From NCBI GenBank assembly GCA_016192145.1, contig JACPUT010000002.1, positions 496,001 to 560,000 of the forward strand: a DNA stretch of 64,000 nucleotides, given 5' to 3'. Numbering within the stretch: the first letter of the stretch is position 1; each line of letters begins with the position of its first letter. The position numbers were made by a program, and so were the translations under genes. This document shows, one piece after another, positions 52,135-60,166 of the stretch. The notes beneath the pieces were generated by a model that saw nothing but the letters and a program-made list of their open reading frames with translations, had not been told where the DNA came from and did not search any database. Origin of the DNA: Acidobacteriota bacterium (GTDB lineage: Bacteria; Acidobacteriota; Holophagae; Holophagales; Holophagaceae).

Positions 52135-52848
52135 ATGGGGACCGAATCCAGTGCCGCGCGCCGCGTCGTCGACCCGCGCTTTTACACCCTCGCGGGCCTG
52201 GGGGCCGCGCTCATCGTGCTCCTGGGCTTCGGGAAGACTTACTACCTGAAGCTGGCCTTTGGCACCCCAGCCCTCACGCCGCTGTTCCACATCCATGGCC
52301 TGGTGATGACCACGTGGTTCGCGCTCTTCATCGTCCAGGCGAAGCTCGTGTCCGCCCGGCGGGTGGATCTCCACAAGAAGCTGGGGATGTTCGGCGCCCT
52401 CGTGGCCTTGGCCGTGCTCGTGGTCGGCCCCCTGGCGGGCATCACCGCGGCCCGCCTTGGCCACACCCCGGGCCCGCCGCCCCTCGTCTTCCTCGTGGTG
52501 CCGATGGGCGACATGGTCGTGTTCGCCACCCTGGTGGGCACGGGTCTCTGGTTCCGCACCCGGCCGGACATGCACAAGCGGCTGATGCTGCTCTCTTGCG
52601 TGGGAATGCTGGCGGCCGCGGTGGCCCGCATCCCCCTCGAGGTCATCGCCAAAGCGGGGCCCCTGGCTTACTTCGGCCTCACGGACCTGTGCGTGCTGGC
52701 TTGCCTCTTCTACGACCGGTCGAAGACGGGCAAGGTGCATCCCGCCTTCGCCTGGGGCGCCGCCTTCATCATCCTCTCCCAGCCTCTGAGGCTGCTCCTG
52801 GGGGGGACGGCCCTCTGGATGAAGGCCGCTCAGTGGATGGTCAGCTGA
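52135..52848 (+). CDS. Uncharacterised six-helix membrane protein
   Basis: 237 residues from the ATG at 52135 with GGGAGGGG upstream. About six hydrophobic segments. Conserved-looking His residues occur at helix ends: LFHIHGLVMTTWFALF, VDLHKKLGMFG and DMHKRLMLL. The pattern is shared by small bacterial membrane proteins of the DUF2306-like type, some of which are thought to bind haem or quinone. Function not established. Its 3' end overlaps a decayed MOSC fragment on the opposite strand. Confidence 0.78.
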   Translation: MGTESSAARRVVDPRFYTLAGLGAALIVLLGFGKTYYLKLAFGTPALTPLFHIHGLVMTTWFALFIVQAKLVSARRVDLHKKLGMFGALVALAVLVVGPLAGITAARLGHTPGPPPLVFLVVPMGDMVVFATLVGTGLWFRTRPDMHKRLMLLSCVGMLAAAVARIPLEVIAKAGPLAYFGLTDLCVLACLFYDRSKTGKVHPAFAWGAAFIILSQPLRLLLGGTALWMKAAQWMVS

Positions 52849-52993
52849 GGTCGGGAATTCCGTCTTCCACCCGGAACTCCCTCCCTACGAGGTGGTTCAG
52901 GGCCACGCCCTCCGTGATGAGGTTCCGGCGGGGGAGGGCGGGACCGAGGGGGTAGCGGTCCCCCTCCGGCCCACCCCCGCCCTTGGCGTTTCG
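52841..52993 (-). pseudogene. Decayed MOSC-domain gene fragment
   Basis: The minus strand is open from 52993 to the TGA at 52841-52843 and encodes GGGGPEGDRYPLGPALPRRN then LITEGVALNHLVGREFRVED. The GxEGDRY and RRNLxTxGVxLNxLVGxxFRV blocks are both signatures of MOSC-domain proteins, but here they are nearly adjacent. In intact proteins about 40-50 residues lie between them, and the C-terminal part is missing too. This is therefore an internally deleted, truncated remnant. It fills most of the gap between the membrane-protein and hydrolase genes. Confidence 0.75.
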
Positions 52994-53026
52994 TCAGGGA
53001 GAGGCCGGGCGGTACCCTGGAGCCTT

Positions 53027-54310
53027 ATGCTCGCCCGCCGCCTCCTCGCCCTCCTGGCCCTGCTGGCCGTCCCCTTCACCTTCTGGCTCCTCCGCCGCAA
53101 GCAGGCCAAATCCCTCGTGCCCCAGCCCCGGGGCATCGTATTGGGCATGTATACCGGGGACCCCAATTACATCTACACCCGGGAACTGCGGCGCATCCAG
53201 GAGACCGGGGCCACCTGCGTGACCCTGCAGGCCATTTACCGCATGGACACGGGCCACAGCAATTCGGTGCATCGGCATCCCACCAGCAGCCCCACGGAGG
53301 CGGCCCTGCTGGAGAACTTCAAGATCGCCCGGGGCCTGGGTCTGCGCGTGATGTTCTTCCCCACCATCAACCTCAAGGATGAGAAGGAGAACGTCACTTT
53401 CTGGCGGGGCAACATCGAGCCTTCCGATTGGGAGGCCTGGTGGCGCAGCTACACGGTCTTCAACATGCGCCTGGCCACGCTCGCGCAGCAGGGGGACGTG
53501 GAATGGTTCTCGCTCGGCACCGAGCAGGCCAGCAGCCACCGCTTCCCCGATCACTGGCGGGCGCTGGCGAAGGAAGTCCGCAAGGTCTACAAAGGCAAGC
53601 TCACTTACAGCGTGAACTTCGACAGCCACGACACCTTCACCTTCGGCGACGCGCTGGATGTGATCGGCATGAACACCTACGACCCCATCGCCAAGTACGA
53701 CGACTACCCGAGCGACGATCAGATCCGCGACGCCTGGTGGTGGATCGTGGCCAAGGCCCGCACGCTGCGCGCCCGCTTCGATCGCCCGGTGATGATCACG
53801 GAGGTGGGCTATCCCAGCGTGGCCCACGCCCACGTGGGGCCCTGGGACTTCCGCACGGACAAACCCACCGATATCGCCCTCCAGGATCACCTCCTGAAGG
53901 GCACCTTCAAGGTGCTGCGCCACTGGTCGGATGGCGACGCCGTCTTCTACTACCTCTATGGTGAAAATCTCGGCGATCACAATGGTGATGGCTCCCAAAA
54001 GGAGCCCGGCGGCCTGGAGGATCGCACCTATGCCGTGTGGGGCAAGCCCGCGGAGGAGACGCTGAGGGAGTACTTCGCCCAGCCCATCTGGGAGGGGCAC
54101 ATCACACCCAAGCGGGAGGACACCGACGAGGCCGTGCTGCAGACCCTCGTCAGCCACGCCCGGAAAGCGCGGGATTATCTGGACTACGAGGAACCGGAAT
54201 GGGTGGCCTCCTGGCGCCGGGATCACCCGGAAGTCTGGGCCAAGGCCATGGCCGTCCTCAAGGCGGAACCCCCTCCCGCCAAGCGGATCCCCAAGGGGCG
54301 GGAACGCTAG
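53027..54310 (+). CDS. Glycoside hydrolase-like TIM-barrel protein (GH113-like)
   Basis: 427 residues from the ATG at 53027 (CTGGAG upstream). An N-terminal hydrophobic signal or anchor (about 4-22) suggests export. The TIM-barrel contains WFSLGTEQ (Glu166, acid/base candidate), VIGMNTYDP and MITEVGYPS (Glu259, nucleophile candidate) in the order known for GH113-type mannanases and related GTA-like glycosidases. A Trp-rich substrate groove (WWWIVAKAR) follows. Substrate not determined. Confidence 0.78.
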   Translation: MLARRLLALLALLAVPFTFWLLRRKQAKSLVPQPRGIVLGMYTGDPNYIYTRELRRIQETGATCVTLQAIYRMDTGHSNSVHRHPTSSPTEAALLENFKIARGLGLRVMFFPTINLKDEKENVTFWRGNIEPSDWEAWWRSYTVFNMRLATLAQQGDVEWFSLGTEQASSHRFPDHWRALAKEVRKVYKGKLTYSVNFDSHDTFTFGDALDVIGMNTYDPIAKYDDYPSDDQIRDAWWWIVAKARTLRARFDRPVMITEVGYPSVAHAHVGPWDFRTDKPTDIALQDHLLKGTFKVLRHWSDGDAVFYYLYGENLGDHNGDGSQKEPGGLEDRTYAVWGKPAEETLREYFAQPIWEGHITPKREDTDEAVLQTLVSHARKARDYLDYEEPEWVASWRRDHPEVWAKAMAVLKAEPPPAKRIPKGRER

Positions 54311-54435
54311 CCGGCCTCTGGCGGATTTACTTGCAACGACTGCGGATCTGACAGGGAATGGGGCCGTCCGACCGGAACTTGCCGAGCCCATCCGCCCTTC
54401 CGATGAGATCCTGAAGACTCCGGGGAATTCCCATC

Positions 54436-55179
54436 ATGTCCATCACCTACAACCAGGGTCGGCCGCACCTCGAGGAGCCCACGAAGACCGTGCTCCTCGT
54501 GGAGGATGATCGCGCCACCCAGAGCTTCCTCAACCGGGGCCTCAAGGGGCTCAACGGGTTCCGGGTGCTGTTGGCGGGGCATGGCCAGGAGGCCCTGGAC
54601 ATCCTCACGCGCGAAGAGGTGAACGTCCTGGTCACCGATCTGCAGATGCCGGTGCTGGATGGCTACCAGCTCATCGGGGAGGTGAGCGCGCGTTACCCGC
54701 ACATCCCCGTCATCGTGGTGACGAGCACCCCGCCGGAGGAACATGGCTATGCCCCGTTCCGGTTGGGGGCCATGAGCCTCTTCGCCAAGCCCCCGCGCCT
54801 CTCGGCGCTGATGGACGAGATCCGGGCCGCCGCGGCCATGCCCACGGACGCCGCCATCCGCGGCCTCTCCCTGGCCAGCCTCCTGCAATTGCTCCACTGG
54901 GAACGGAAGAGCTGCACCCTCGTCGTCCGGGCCAAGGAGGGCCTTGGCCTGCTCTACATCCAAGAGGGCGCTCTCATCCACGGAGCCTTCCGGGACAAGG
55001 AGGGCATCCAGGCCGTCTTCGAGATCCTCGGGTGGGAGGACATCCACGTGGAGATGGTGAGCACCTGCCGGGTGGAAGCCACGGTATCCGATCCACTCGA
55101 GGAACTCCTCATGGATGCAGCCGTGGCGAGGGATCACAAAAAAGCACAAGCGCTGGCTCAGGGCGAGGGGATGGAATAA
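54436..55179 (+). CDS. Response regulator with REC and DUF4388 domains (first of tandem pair)
   Basis: 247 residues. A receiver domain covers about 17-135 (VLLVEDDRATQSFLNRGLKG; phosphoacceptor Asp68 in LVTDLQMPVLDGYQ). The C-terminal domain (about 145-230) contains LASLLQLLHWERKSCTLVVR and GLLYIQEGALIHGAF, the DUF4388 (PatA N-terminal-like) fold common in delta-proteobacterial and acidobacterial signalling. It has no DNA-binding domain, so the output is probably protein interaction, for example in gliding, polarity or cyclic-nucleotide pathways. The next gene encodes a paralogue. Confidence 0.88.
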   Translation: MSITYNQGRPHLEEPTKTVLLVEDDRATQSFLNRGLKGLNGFRVLLAGHGQEALDILTREEVNVLVTDLQMPVLDGYQLIGEVSARYPHIPVIVVTSTPPEEHGYAPFRLGAMSLFAKPPRLSALMDEIRAAAAMPTDAAIRGLSLASLLQLLHWERKSCTLVVRAKEGLGLLYIQEGALIHGAFRDKEGIQAVFEILGWEDIHVEMVSTCRVEATVSDPLEELLMDAAVARDHKKAQALAQGEGME

Positions 55180-55303
55180 TCCGCTGCGGGGAAGGCTGTC
55201 TCGCGGCGTGAATGGCCCCTTCCGAGCGGTGATCCTGTTATCTTAAGGCGATGTCTCCTGTCCGGCTCCTGTCGCGCCCCGTGGCTCCCTCCGAGGTGGA
55301 GGG

Positions 55304-55990
55304 GTGAAGACCATTCTCGTGGTGGACGATGACCGGGCGACGCTGCAGATCGCCAGCCGGGCCCTGCTCTCCCTGAAGGAGCTCGCGGTCGTGACGGCGG
55401 AGAATGGCGCCCTCGCCACGAAGATCCTCGCCGAGCAACCCGTGGACCTGCTGGTCACCGATCTGCAGATGCCCGTCATGGGCGGCTACCAGCTTCTGGC
55501 CTACGTCAGCGAGCGGCACCCGAGCCTGCCCGCCATCGTCATCACGAGCTTCCTCGACCTCGACACCTGGGGCCTCGCCATGGAACTCGGCGCCCTGCGC
55601 GTACTCCCCAAGCCCGTGATCCCCAACATGCTCCAGCAGGAGGTGAAAACCCTCCTGGAGCGTGAACCCGAAGGCCTCACCCGGGGCCTCGGCGTGGGCA
55701 GCTTCCTCATGCTCATGCACTGGGAGAAGAAGCACTGCACGATGACGGTCACGAGCCGCGGCAAGGTGGGCATGCTCTACGTGAGCCAGGGCGACCTGAT
55801 CCACGCGACCTACCGGGATCGCGAAGGCGAAAAGGCGGCGTTGGACGTGCTCACCTGGGATCGCCCGGCCATCACGTTCGTGGAAGCCTGCCGCGTGGAA
55901 CGCACCATCGCGCTGGACACGCCCGGGCTGTTGATGAAGGCGAGCCTGCATAAGGACGAGAAGCGGGCCGAGGACAAAGCCGCCGGCTGA
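55304..55990 (+). CDS. Response regulator with REC and DUF4388 domains (second of tandem pair)
   Basis: 228 residues from the GTG at 55304 (GTGGAGGG upstream). REC domain about 1-120 with VVDDDRATLQIASRALLSLK and Asp53 in LVTDLQMPVMGGYQ. The DUF4388 domain follows (SFLMLMHWEKKHCTMTVTSR, GMLYVSQGDLIHATYRDREG). It is clearly paralogous to the preceding gene (same order, LQMPV core, HWE and DLIHAxxR blocks) but the sequences have diverged. The gap of 124 bp contains TTATCTTAA, a possible promoter -10 region for this copy. Confidence 0.88.
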   Translation: MKTILVVDDDRATLQIASRALLSLKELAVVTAENGALATKILAEQPVDLLVTDLQMPVMGGYQLLAYVSERHPSLPAIVITSFLDLDTWGLAMELGALRVLPKPVIPNMLQQEVKTLLEREPEGLTRGLGVGSFLMLMHWEKKHCTMTVTSRGKVGMLYVSQGDLIHATYRDREGEKAALDVLTWDRPAITFVEACRVERTIALDTPGLLMKASLHKDEKRAEDKAAG

Positions 55991-56105
55991 CCGTGCCGCG
56001 CAGGCTCATGTTCCATGCGGGTTCACAGGTTTTCGCTTGCGCGATTCGCGGGCGCTGTCTTAGGCTTCTCCCTTCGACAATTTGGTTTTCGCGTCAGGAG
56101 CGCCC

Positions 56106-57248
56106 ATGCTGAATAAGCCCCGCCTCTTGACCCCCGGCCCCACTCCACTCCTGCCGGAGGGTCTTTCCGCCCAATCGCTTGCGACGGTGCATCACCGTAC
56201 GCCGGCCTTCAAGGCCCTGTTCCGGCAGGCCCTCGATGGATTGCGCCGCTTCTACCGCCTGCAGGCGGGTGAGGAGGTCGTGATCCTGTCCGGCAGCGGC
56301 ACCGCCGCGCTGGAGGCCGCCTTCGTGAACGGCGTCGCTCCGGGGGACACCGTGCTCGTGGCCCACGCCGGCAAGTTCGGCGAGCGCTGGGTGAAGATCG
56401 CCAAGGGCCACGGCGTGCAGGTGCTGGAGCTGAAGGCGCCCTACGGCGAGACCTTCACCCCTGAAGCCCTCGCCGCCGTGCTCAAGGAAGCGCCGAAGCT
56501 GGCCGCCTTCTGCATCCAGGAACACGAGAGCAGCACGGGCGTGCGCCACGATGTGAAGGCCCTGGCCGCCGTTGTGAAGGCCGCGCAGCCCGACGCCCTC
56601 ATCCTCGTGGATGCCATCACGGGCGTCGGCGTGCACGACATCCGCCTCTCCGATGGCTTCGACGCCCTCATCTGCGGAAGCCAGAAGGCCCTCGGCATCC
56701 AGCCGGGCCTCGCCTTCCTCGCCCTCTCGCCCCGCTACCTCGCCCAATTGGAAAAGCCCCACCTCGGGCGCTTCTACCTGGACCTCCGCGCCGAGCTGAA
56801 GGCCCACGCCGACAGCGGCACCGCCTGGACCCCCGCCATCGGCCTCGTGGCCGCCCTCAAGGCGGCGACGGATTGGGTGGATGGCATGGGCGGCGTGGAA
56901 GCCCTCATCGCCAACGCCGACCTGCAGGCCCGAGCCTTCCGCGCCGCCCTCGCCCAGTGGGGCCTGCCCGGCTTCGCGAAGGCCCCCGGCAACGCCCTCA
57001 CGGGGGTCACGGTCGAAGGCAGCAACGCCATCCTCAAGACGCTCCGCGACCGCTTCGGCCTCTCCCTCGCCAACGGCCAAGGGGAACTGGAGAACCACAT
57101 GGTCCGAGTCGCCCACCTCGGCTACACCGACAGCCTCGACACCCTCATGGTCATCCAGGCCCTCGAACTCGCCTTCCGCATCCACGGCGTCCAGATCCAG
57201 GCCCCCGGCGGCGAAGCCGCCCAGGCCGTGCTCGCTTCAGCCAACTGA
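56106..57248 (+). CDS. Class V aminotransferase (serine-pyruvate/alanine-glyoxylate type, possible SerC role)
   Basis: 380 residues from the ATG at 56106 with AGGAG upstream. KPRLLTPGPTPLLPEGL and HHRTPAFKALF open the fold, LSGSGTAALEAAF binds PLP phosphate, DAITGVGVHDIRL has the ring-stacking Asp, and ICGSQKALGIQPGLAF has the Schiff-base Lys194. This subclass includes serine-glyoxylate, alanine-glyoxylate and the archaeal/Thermotoga-type phosphoserine aminotransferases. Directly upstream of serA in the same orientation, so it likely makes phosphoserine (SerC role) in serine biosynthesis; this is inference from context. Only element E12 lies between the two genes. Confidence 0.85.
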   Translation: MLNKPRLLTPGPTPLLPEGLSAQSLATVHHRTPAFKALFRQALDGLRRFYRLQAGEEVVILSGSGTAALEAAFVNGVAPGDTVLVAHAGKFGERWVKIAKGHGVQVLELKAPYGETFTPEALAAVLKEAPKLAAFCIQEHESSTGVRHDVKALAAVVKAAQPDALILVDAITGVGVHDIRLSDGFDALICGSQKALGIQPGLAFLALSPRYLAQLEKPHLGRFYLDLRAELKAHADSGTAWTPAIGLVAALKAATDWVDGMGGVEALIANADLQARAFRAALAQWGLPGFAKAPGNALTGVTVEGSNAILKTLRDRFGLSLANGQGELENHMVRVAHLGYTDSLDTLMVIQALELAFRIHGVQIQAPGGEAAQAVLASAN

Positions 57249-57342
57249 GGATCGCGAATAACGCGAATAAAAGCGCGAATGACGCGAATCAATACCAGGT
57301 TCCCATTCGCGTCATTCGCTCCATTCGCGTTATTCGCGATCC
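57249..57342. repeat. Palindromic repeat element E12 (CGCGAATAA-unit family) in the serA leader
   Basis: Left arm 57249-57289 and right arm 57305-57342 are reverse complements except for one 3-base indel and two substitutions. They consist of 9-bp CGCGAAT-based units. The spacer is 15 nt. It starts at the aminotransferase stop and ends 19 bp before the serA ATG, leaving only TTCGGAG as a free ribosome site, so the hairpin would sit in the serA mRNA leader. Confidence 0.9.
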
Positions 57343-57361
57343 AAATCCATTCGGAGTAGAC

Positions 57362-58924
57362 ATGCGCATTCTCGCTTGTGACGGCATTCATGAAGATGGC
57401 CTCCAGCTCTTCCGCGCGGAAGGGTGGGAGGTGATTCCCTCGGAGCCCATCAAGGATCCGAAGTCCCTGGCCCAAGCGCTGGATCATGCAGACGTGCTGC
57501 TGGTCCGCAGCGCCACGAAAGTGCCCGCGGAGGTCATCCATGGCGCCTCGCACCTGCGCGTGATCGGCCGCGCCGGCGCCGGCGTCGACACCATCGACGT
57601 GGACGCGGCCACGGAGTCCGGCATCGCGGTGATGAACGCGCCGGACGGCAACACGCTGGCGGCCGCGGAACAGGCCCTGGCTCTGCTCTTTTCACTGGCC
57701 CGCCACGTGCCCGCCGCGGACGCGGGGATGAAGGCGGGCGAATGGCCCAAGACGGGCCTCACGGGCTTCGAGCTGGAGGGGAAGAACCTCGGCGTCATCG
57801 GCCTGGGCCGCATCGGCGCCACGGTGGCGCGCAAGGCCAAGGGCATCGGCATGGAGGTGGCGGCCTTCGACCCCTTCCTTCCCGAGGCGGCGGCGGGTCG
57901 CCTGGGGGTGCCCATGATGGACCTGGAGTCGCTGCTTGGCTGGGCGGACGTCATCACGCTCCACATCCCCCGCACGAAGGAGACGACGAACCTCCTGGAC
58001 GAAGCGCGGCTCAAGAAGATGAAGAAGGACGCCTGCCTCATCAACGCGGCCCGGGGCGGCCTCGTGGATGAGGCGGCCCTGCTGAAGCTGTTGGAGAAGG
58101 GCCACCTGCGGGGCGCCGCCCTGGATACCTTCGTCACCGAGCCCCTGCCCGCGGACTCGCCCCTGCGCCAGAATCCCCGCCTCATCCTCACGCCCCACCT
58201 GGGCGCCAGCACCGGCGAGGCGCAAAAGGCCGTGAGCGTCATCCTCGCGCGCCAGATCATCGACTTCATCAAGACGGGCGCCGTGGCGGGCTGCGTCAAC
58301 CTGCCCCCGCTCTCGCCCGAAGCCGCCGTGGAGGTGGGCCCCTGGATGCCGCTCATGACGGCGCTGGGCAAGCTGGCGGCCCGCCTCGTGCCCGCCCCCA
58401 CCAAGCTGCAAGTCACCTACGCCGGCCGCACAGACAAGCTGGACCCTCGCCCCCTCACGCGCCTCCTGGTGGCGGGCCTGCTCGCCAATGCCTCCGGCCA
58501 CGTGACCCCCGTGAATGCCTTGGCTGAAGCCACGGCCCGCGGATTGGAAGTGGCGGAAACCCACGGCGGAGATGGCGATGGCTTCGACCGGCTCGTGCGG
58601 TTGCGCATCGAGGGAGCGGGGGGCGTCCGCGAAGTGGAGGCCACCTTGCATCGCGGTCCCCGCGTCGTCCGCCTGGATGGCGTGGAACTGGACTTCGATC
58701 CCCGCGCCCACATCCTGCTCATGCGCAACGAGGATCGCCCGGGCGTCATCGGCCTCGTGGGCAGCCACCTCGGCGCCGCCGGCATCAACATCGTCAACTT
58801 CGCCCTGGGCTCCACGGGCCACGGTCAGGCCCTCGCGGCCATCACAGTGGATCGCACCGTGCCCGACAAGCAGGTGATCGGGCTGCGGTCCATTCCCGGG
58901 ATCCTCGGGTTGGAGATGGTGTGA
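57362..58924 (+). CDS. serA: D-3-phosphoglycerate dehydrogenase (long form with ASB and ACT domains)
   Basis: 520 residues from the ATG at 57362. Oxidises 3-phosphoglycerate, the first step of serine synthesis. The NAD-binding core has VGVIGLGRIGATVARKAKG (near residue 145) and the catalytic set VRSATKVPAEVI, GRAGAGVDTIDVDAATESG, RGGLVDEAALLKLL and LTPHLGASTGEAQ. After residue about 310 come the allosteric-substrate-binding domain and, from about 440, an ACT domain (ILLMRNEDRPGVIGLVGSHL), so feedback control by serine is expected. It follows the aminotransferase and overlaps the GxxExxY gene by one base (TGATG). Confidence 0.95.
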   Translation: MRILACDGIHEDGLQLFRAEGWEVIPSEPIKDPKSLAQALDHADVLLVRSATKVPAEVIHGASHLRVIGRAGAGVDTIDVDAATESGIAVMNAPDGNTLAAAEQALALLFSLARHVPAADAGMKAGEWPKTGLTGFELEGKNLGVIGLGRIGATVARKAKGIGMEVAAFDPFLPEAAAGRLGVPMMDLESLLGWADVITLHIPRTKETTNLLDEARLKKMKKDACLINAARGGLVDEAALLKLLEKGHLRGAALDTFVTEPLPADSPLRQNPRLILTPHLGASTGEAQKAVSVILARQIIDFIKTGAVAGCVNLPPLSPEAAVEVGPWMPLMTALGKLAARLVPAPTKLQVTYAGRTDKLDPRPLTRLLVAGLLANASGHVTPVNALAEATARGLEVAETHGGDGDGFDRLVRLRIEGAGGVREVEATLHRGPRVVRLDGVELDFDPRAHILLMRNEDRPGVIGLVGSHLGAAGINIVNFALGSTGHGQALAAITVDRTVPDKQVIGLRSIPGILGLEMV

Positions 58925-59376
58925 TGGAAAGGAAAACTACTAACGCGGAGGAAAGCGGAGAAAAGCCGGAGGTGAGCGGAGGAGGACTCGAGTTGGAACT
59001 GGAGGCGCTGACCGAACGGATCATCGGTTGTGCCATCCAGGTTCAGCGAAGGCTTGGGCCGGGCCTTCTGGAAGGCACCTACCAGGTTTGCCTCGCCCAC
59101 GAACTCCGGAAGGAAGGTCTAGCGGTTGAAACCGAAGTCCCGATCGACCTTAAATATGACGACCTTGTGATCGAGCGGGCGTACCGCCTGGACCTCCTGA
59201 TCGAAGGGACCGTCGTCGTGGAACTCAAAACAACGGATCGGCTAACTGAGGCCCACCTGGCTCAGCTCTTTACCTACCTTCGATTCGCAAACAAGCGACT
59301 GGGCCTCCTCCTCAACCTTTGGCGGTGGCCCCTCAAAGACGGTGGAATCAAGCGGGTACTCAATTCCCACCCTTGA
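58924..59376 (+). CDS. GxxExxY protein (PD-(D/E)xK nuclease-like) embedded in palindromic element E13
   Basis: 150 residues; ATG at 58924, overlapping serA's TGA as TGATG. Motifs: GLLEGTY (Gly47-Tyr53), the family name pattern, preceded by GCAIQVQRRLGPG; then RLDLL (Asp90) and VVELKTT (Glu100, Lys102), the D...ExK core expected for a PD-(D/E)xK nuclease (Pfam PF13366/TIGR04256). Residues about 4-20 (KTTNAEESGEKPEVSGG) are encoded by the left arm of the palindrome, and the stop lies 9 bp before the right arm. The arrangement suggests the gene and its arms form one unit. The biochemical role of the family is not established. Confidence 0.88.
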   Translation: MERKTTNAEESGEKPEVSGGGLELELEALTERIIGCAIQVQRRLGPGLLEGTYQVCLAHELRKEGLAVETEVPIDLKYDDLVIERAYRLDLLIEGTVVVELKTTDRLTEAHLAQLFTYLRFANKRLGLLLNLWRWPLKDGGIKRVLNSHP

Positions 59377-59435
59377 CCCATCTTGCTCCGTTCACCTCCG
59401 GCCTTTCTCCGCTCACCTCTGCGTTAGTAGTTATT
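58933..59435. mobile_element. Palindromic element E13: inverted arms flanking the GxxExxY gene
   Basis: Left arm 58933-58983 and right arm 59385-59435 match as reverse complements at roughly 44 of 48 aligned positions. Units are 10 bp of the form GCGGAG[GA]AA[AG]. The arms lie on either side of the GxxExxY coding region. No terminal transposase-type motif and no target-site duplication was recognised, so its mobility is an inference from structure and from the twelve gene-less relatives in the window. Confidence 0.75.
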
Positions 59436-59447
59436 CAAGAGTTCCCC

Positions 59448-60095
59448 ATGCGCATCCTCCTCTGCCGTCACGGTGAAACGCCCTGGAACGCCGAAGGGCG
59501 CTACCAGGGACAGATCGATATTCCCCTCGCGCCCACGGGCGAAGCGCAGGCCCGCGCCCTGGGCCTCCGCCTGATGGAGCAGCCCATTACGCGCGCGGTC
59601 GCCTCGCCGCTCGCCCGGGCCCGCCGCACCGCGGAACTCGCCCTGGGCGACGAGCGAGTGGGCCTGCTCACCTTCGATGAGGGGTTCAAAGAAATCGCCC
59701 ACGGTGAATGGGAGGGGCTGCTGGCCACGGAGATCCGGGAGCGGGACCCCGAGCGCCTCCGGGCCTGGCGGGAGGCGCCGGATCAGGTGCTCATGCCCGG
59801 GGGGGAGAGCCTGCCCCTCGTGCTGGATCGGGCCTGGCCCGCCTTCGCCCGGGCCTGCGCGGGGCTCGGTCCCCCGGACACGCTGCTGCTGGTCGCCCAC
59901 GATGCGGTGAACCGGGTGCTGCTCTGCCGCATCCTGGGCCTGCCGCTGTCCCGGGTCTGGGGCTTCCGCCAGGCGCCCGCGACGCTGAACCTCCTGGAAG
60001 GCCCCGACGTGGACCACTTGGAGGTGGTGCGCCTCAACGACTGCTCGCATCACCTGCCGGGCCTGTTCGGGGAGGCCGTCCACCGGGCGTTGTAA
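59448..60095 (+). CDS. Histidine phosphatase family protein (phosphoglycerate-mutase-like)
   Basis: 215 residues, ATG at 59448. LLCRHGETPWNAEGRYQGQID carries the RHGE catalytic His and the substrate-binding Arg. The later ASPLARARRTAEL and LLVAHDAVNRVLLCRILGL supply the second active-site Arg and His. Members include cobalamin phosphatases (CobC), phosphoserine phosphatases and broad-range phosphatases. Given the aminotransferase and serA just upstream, a phosphoserine phosphatase role is attractive but unproven. The start lies 13 bp after the right arm of element E13, and AAGAG is the only ribosome-site candidate. Confidence 0.85.
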   Translation: MRILLCRHGETPWNAEGRYQGQIDIPLAPTGEAQARALGLRLMEQPITRAVASPLARARRTAELALGDERVGLLTFDEGFKEIAHGEWEGLLATEIRERDPERLRAWREAPDQVLMPGGESLPLVLDRAWPAFARACAGLGPPDTLLLVAHDAVNRVLLCRILGLPLSRVWGFRQAPATLNLLEGPDVDHLEVVRLNDCSHHLPGLFGEAVHRAL

Positions 60096-60166
60096 GGGTT
60101 TCACCGAGGGACTCAACGGAAGGGTGGCAGGACGCGTAGGCTGGGGATCCCCACCCCGGAGGTTCC

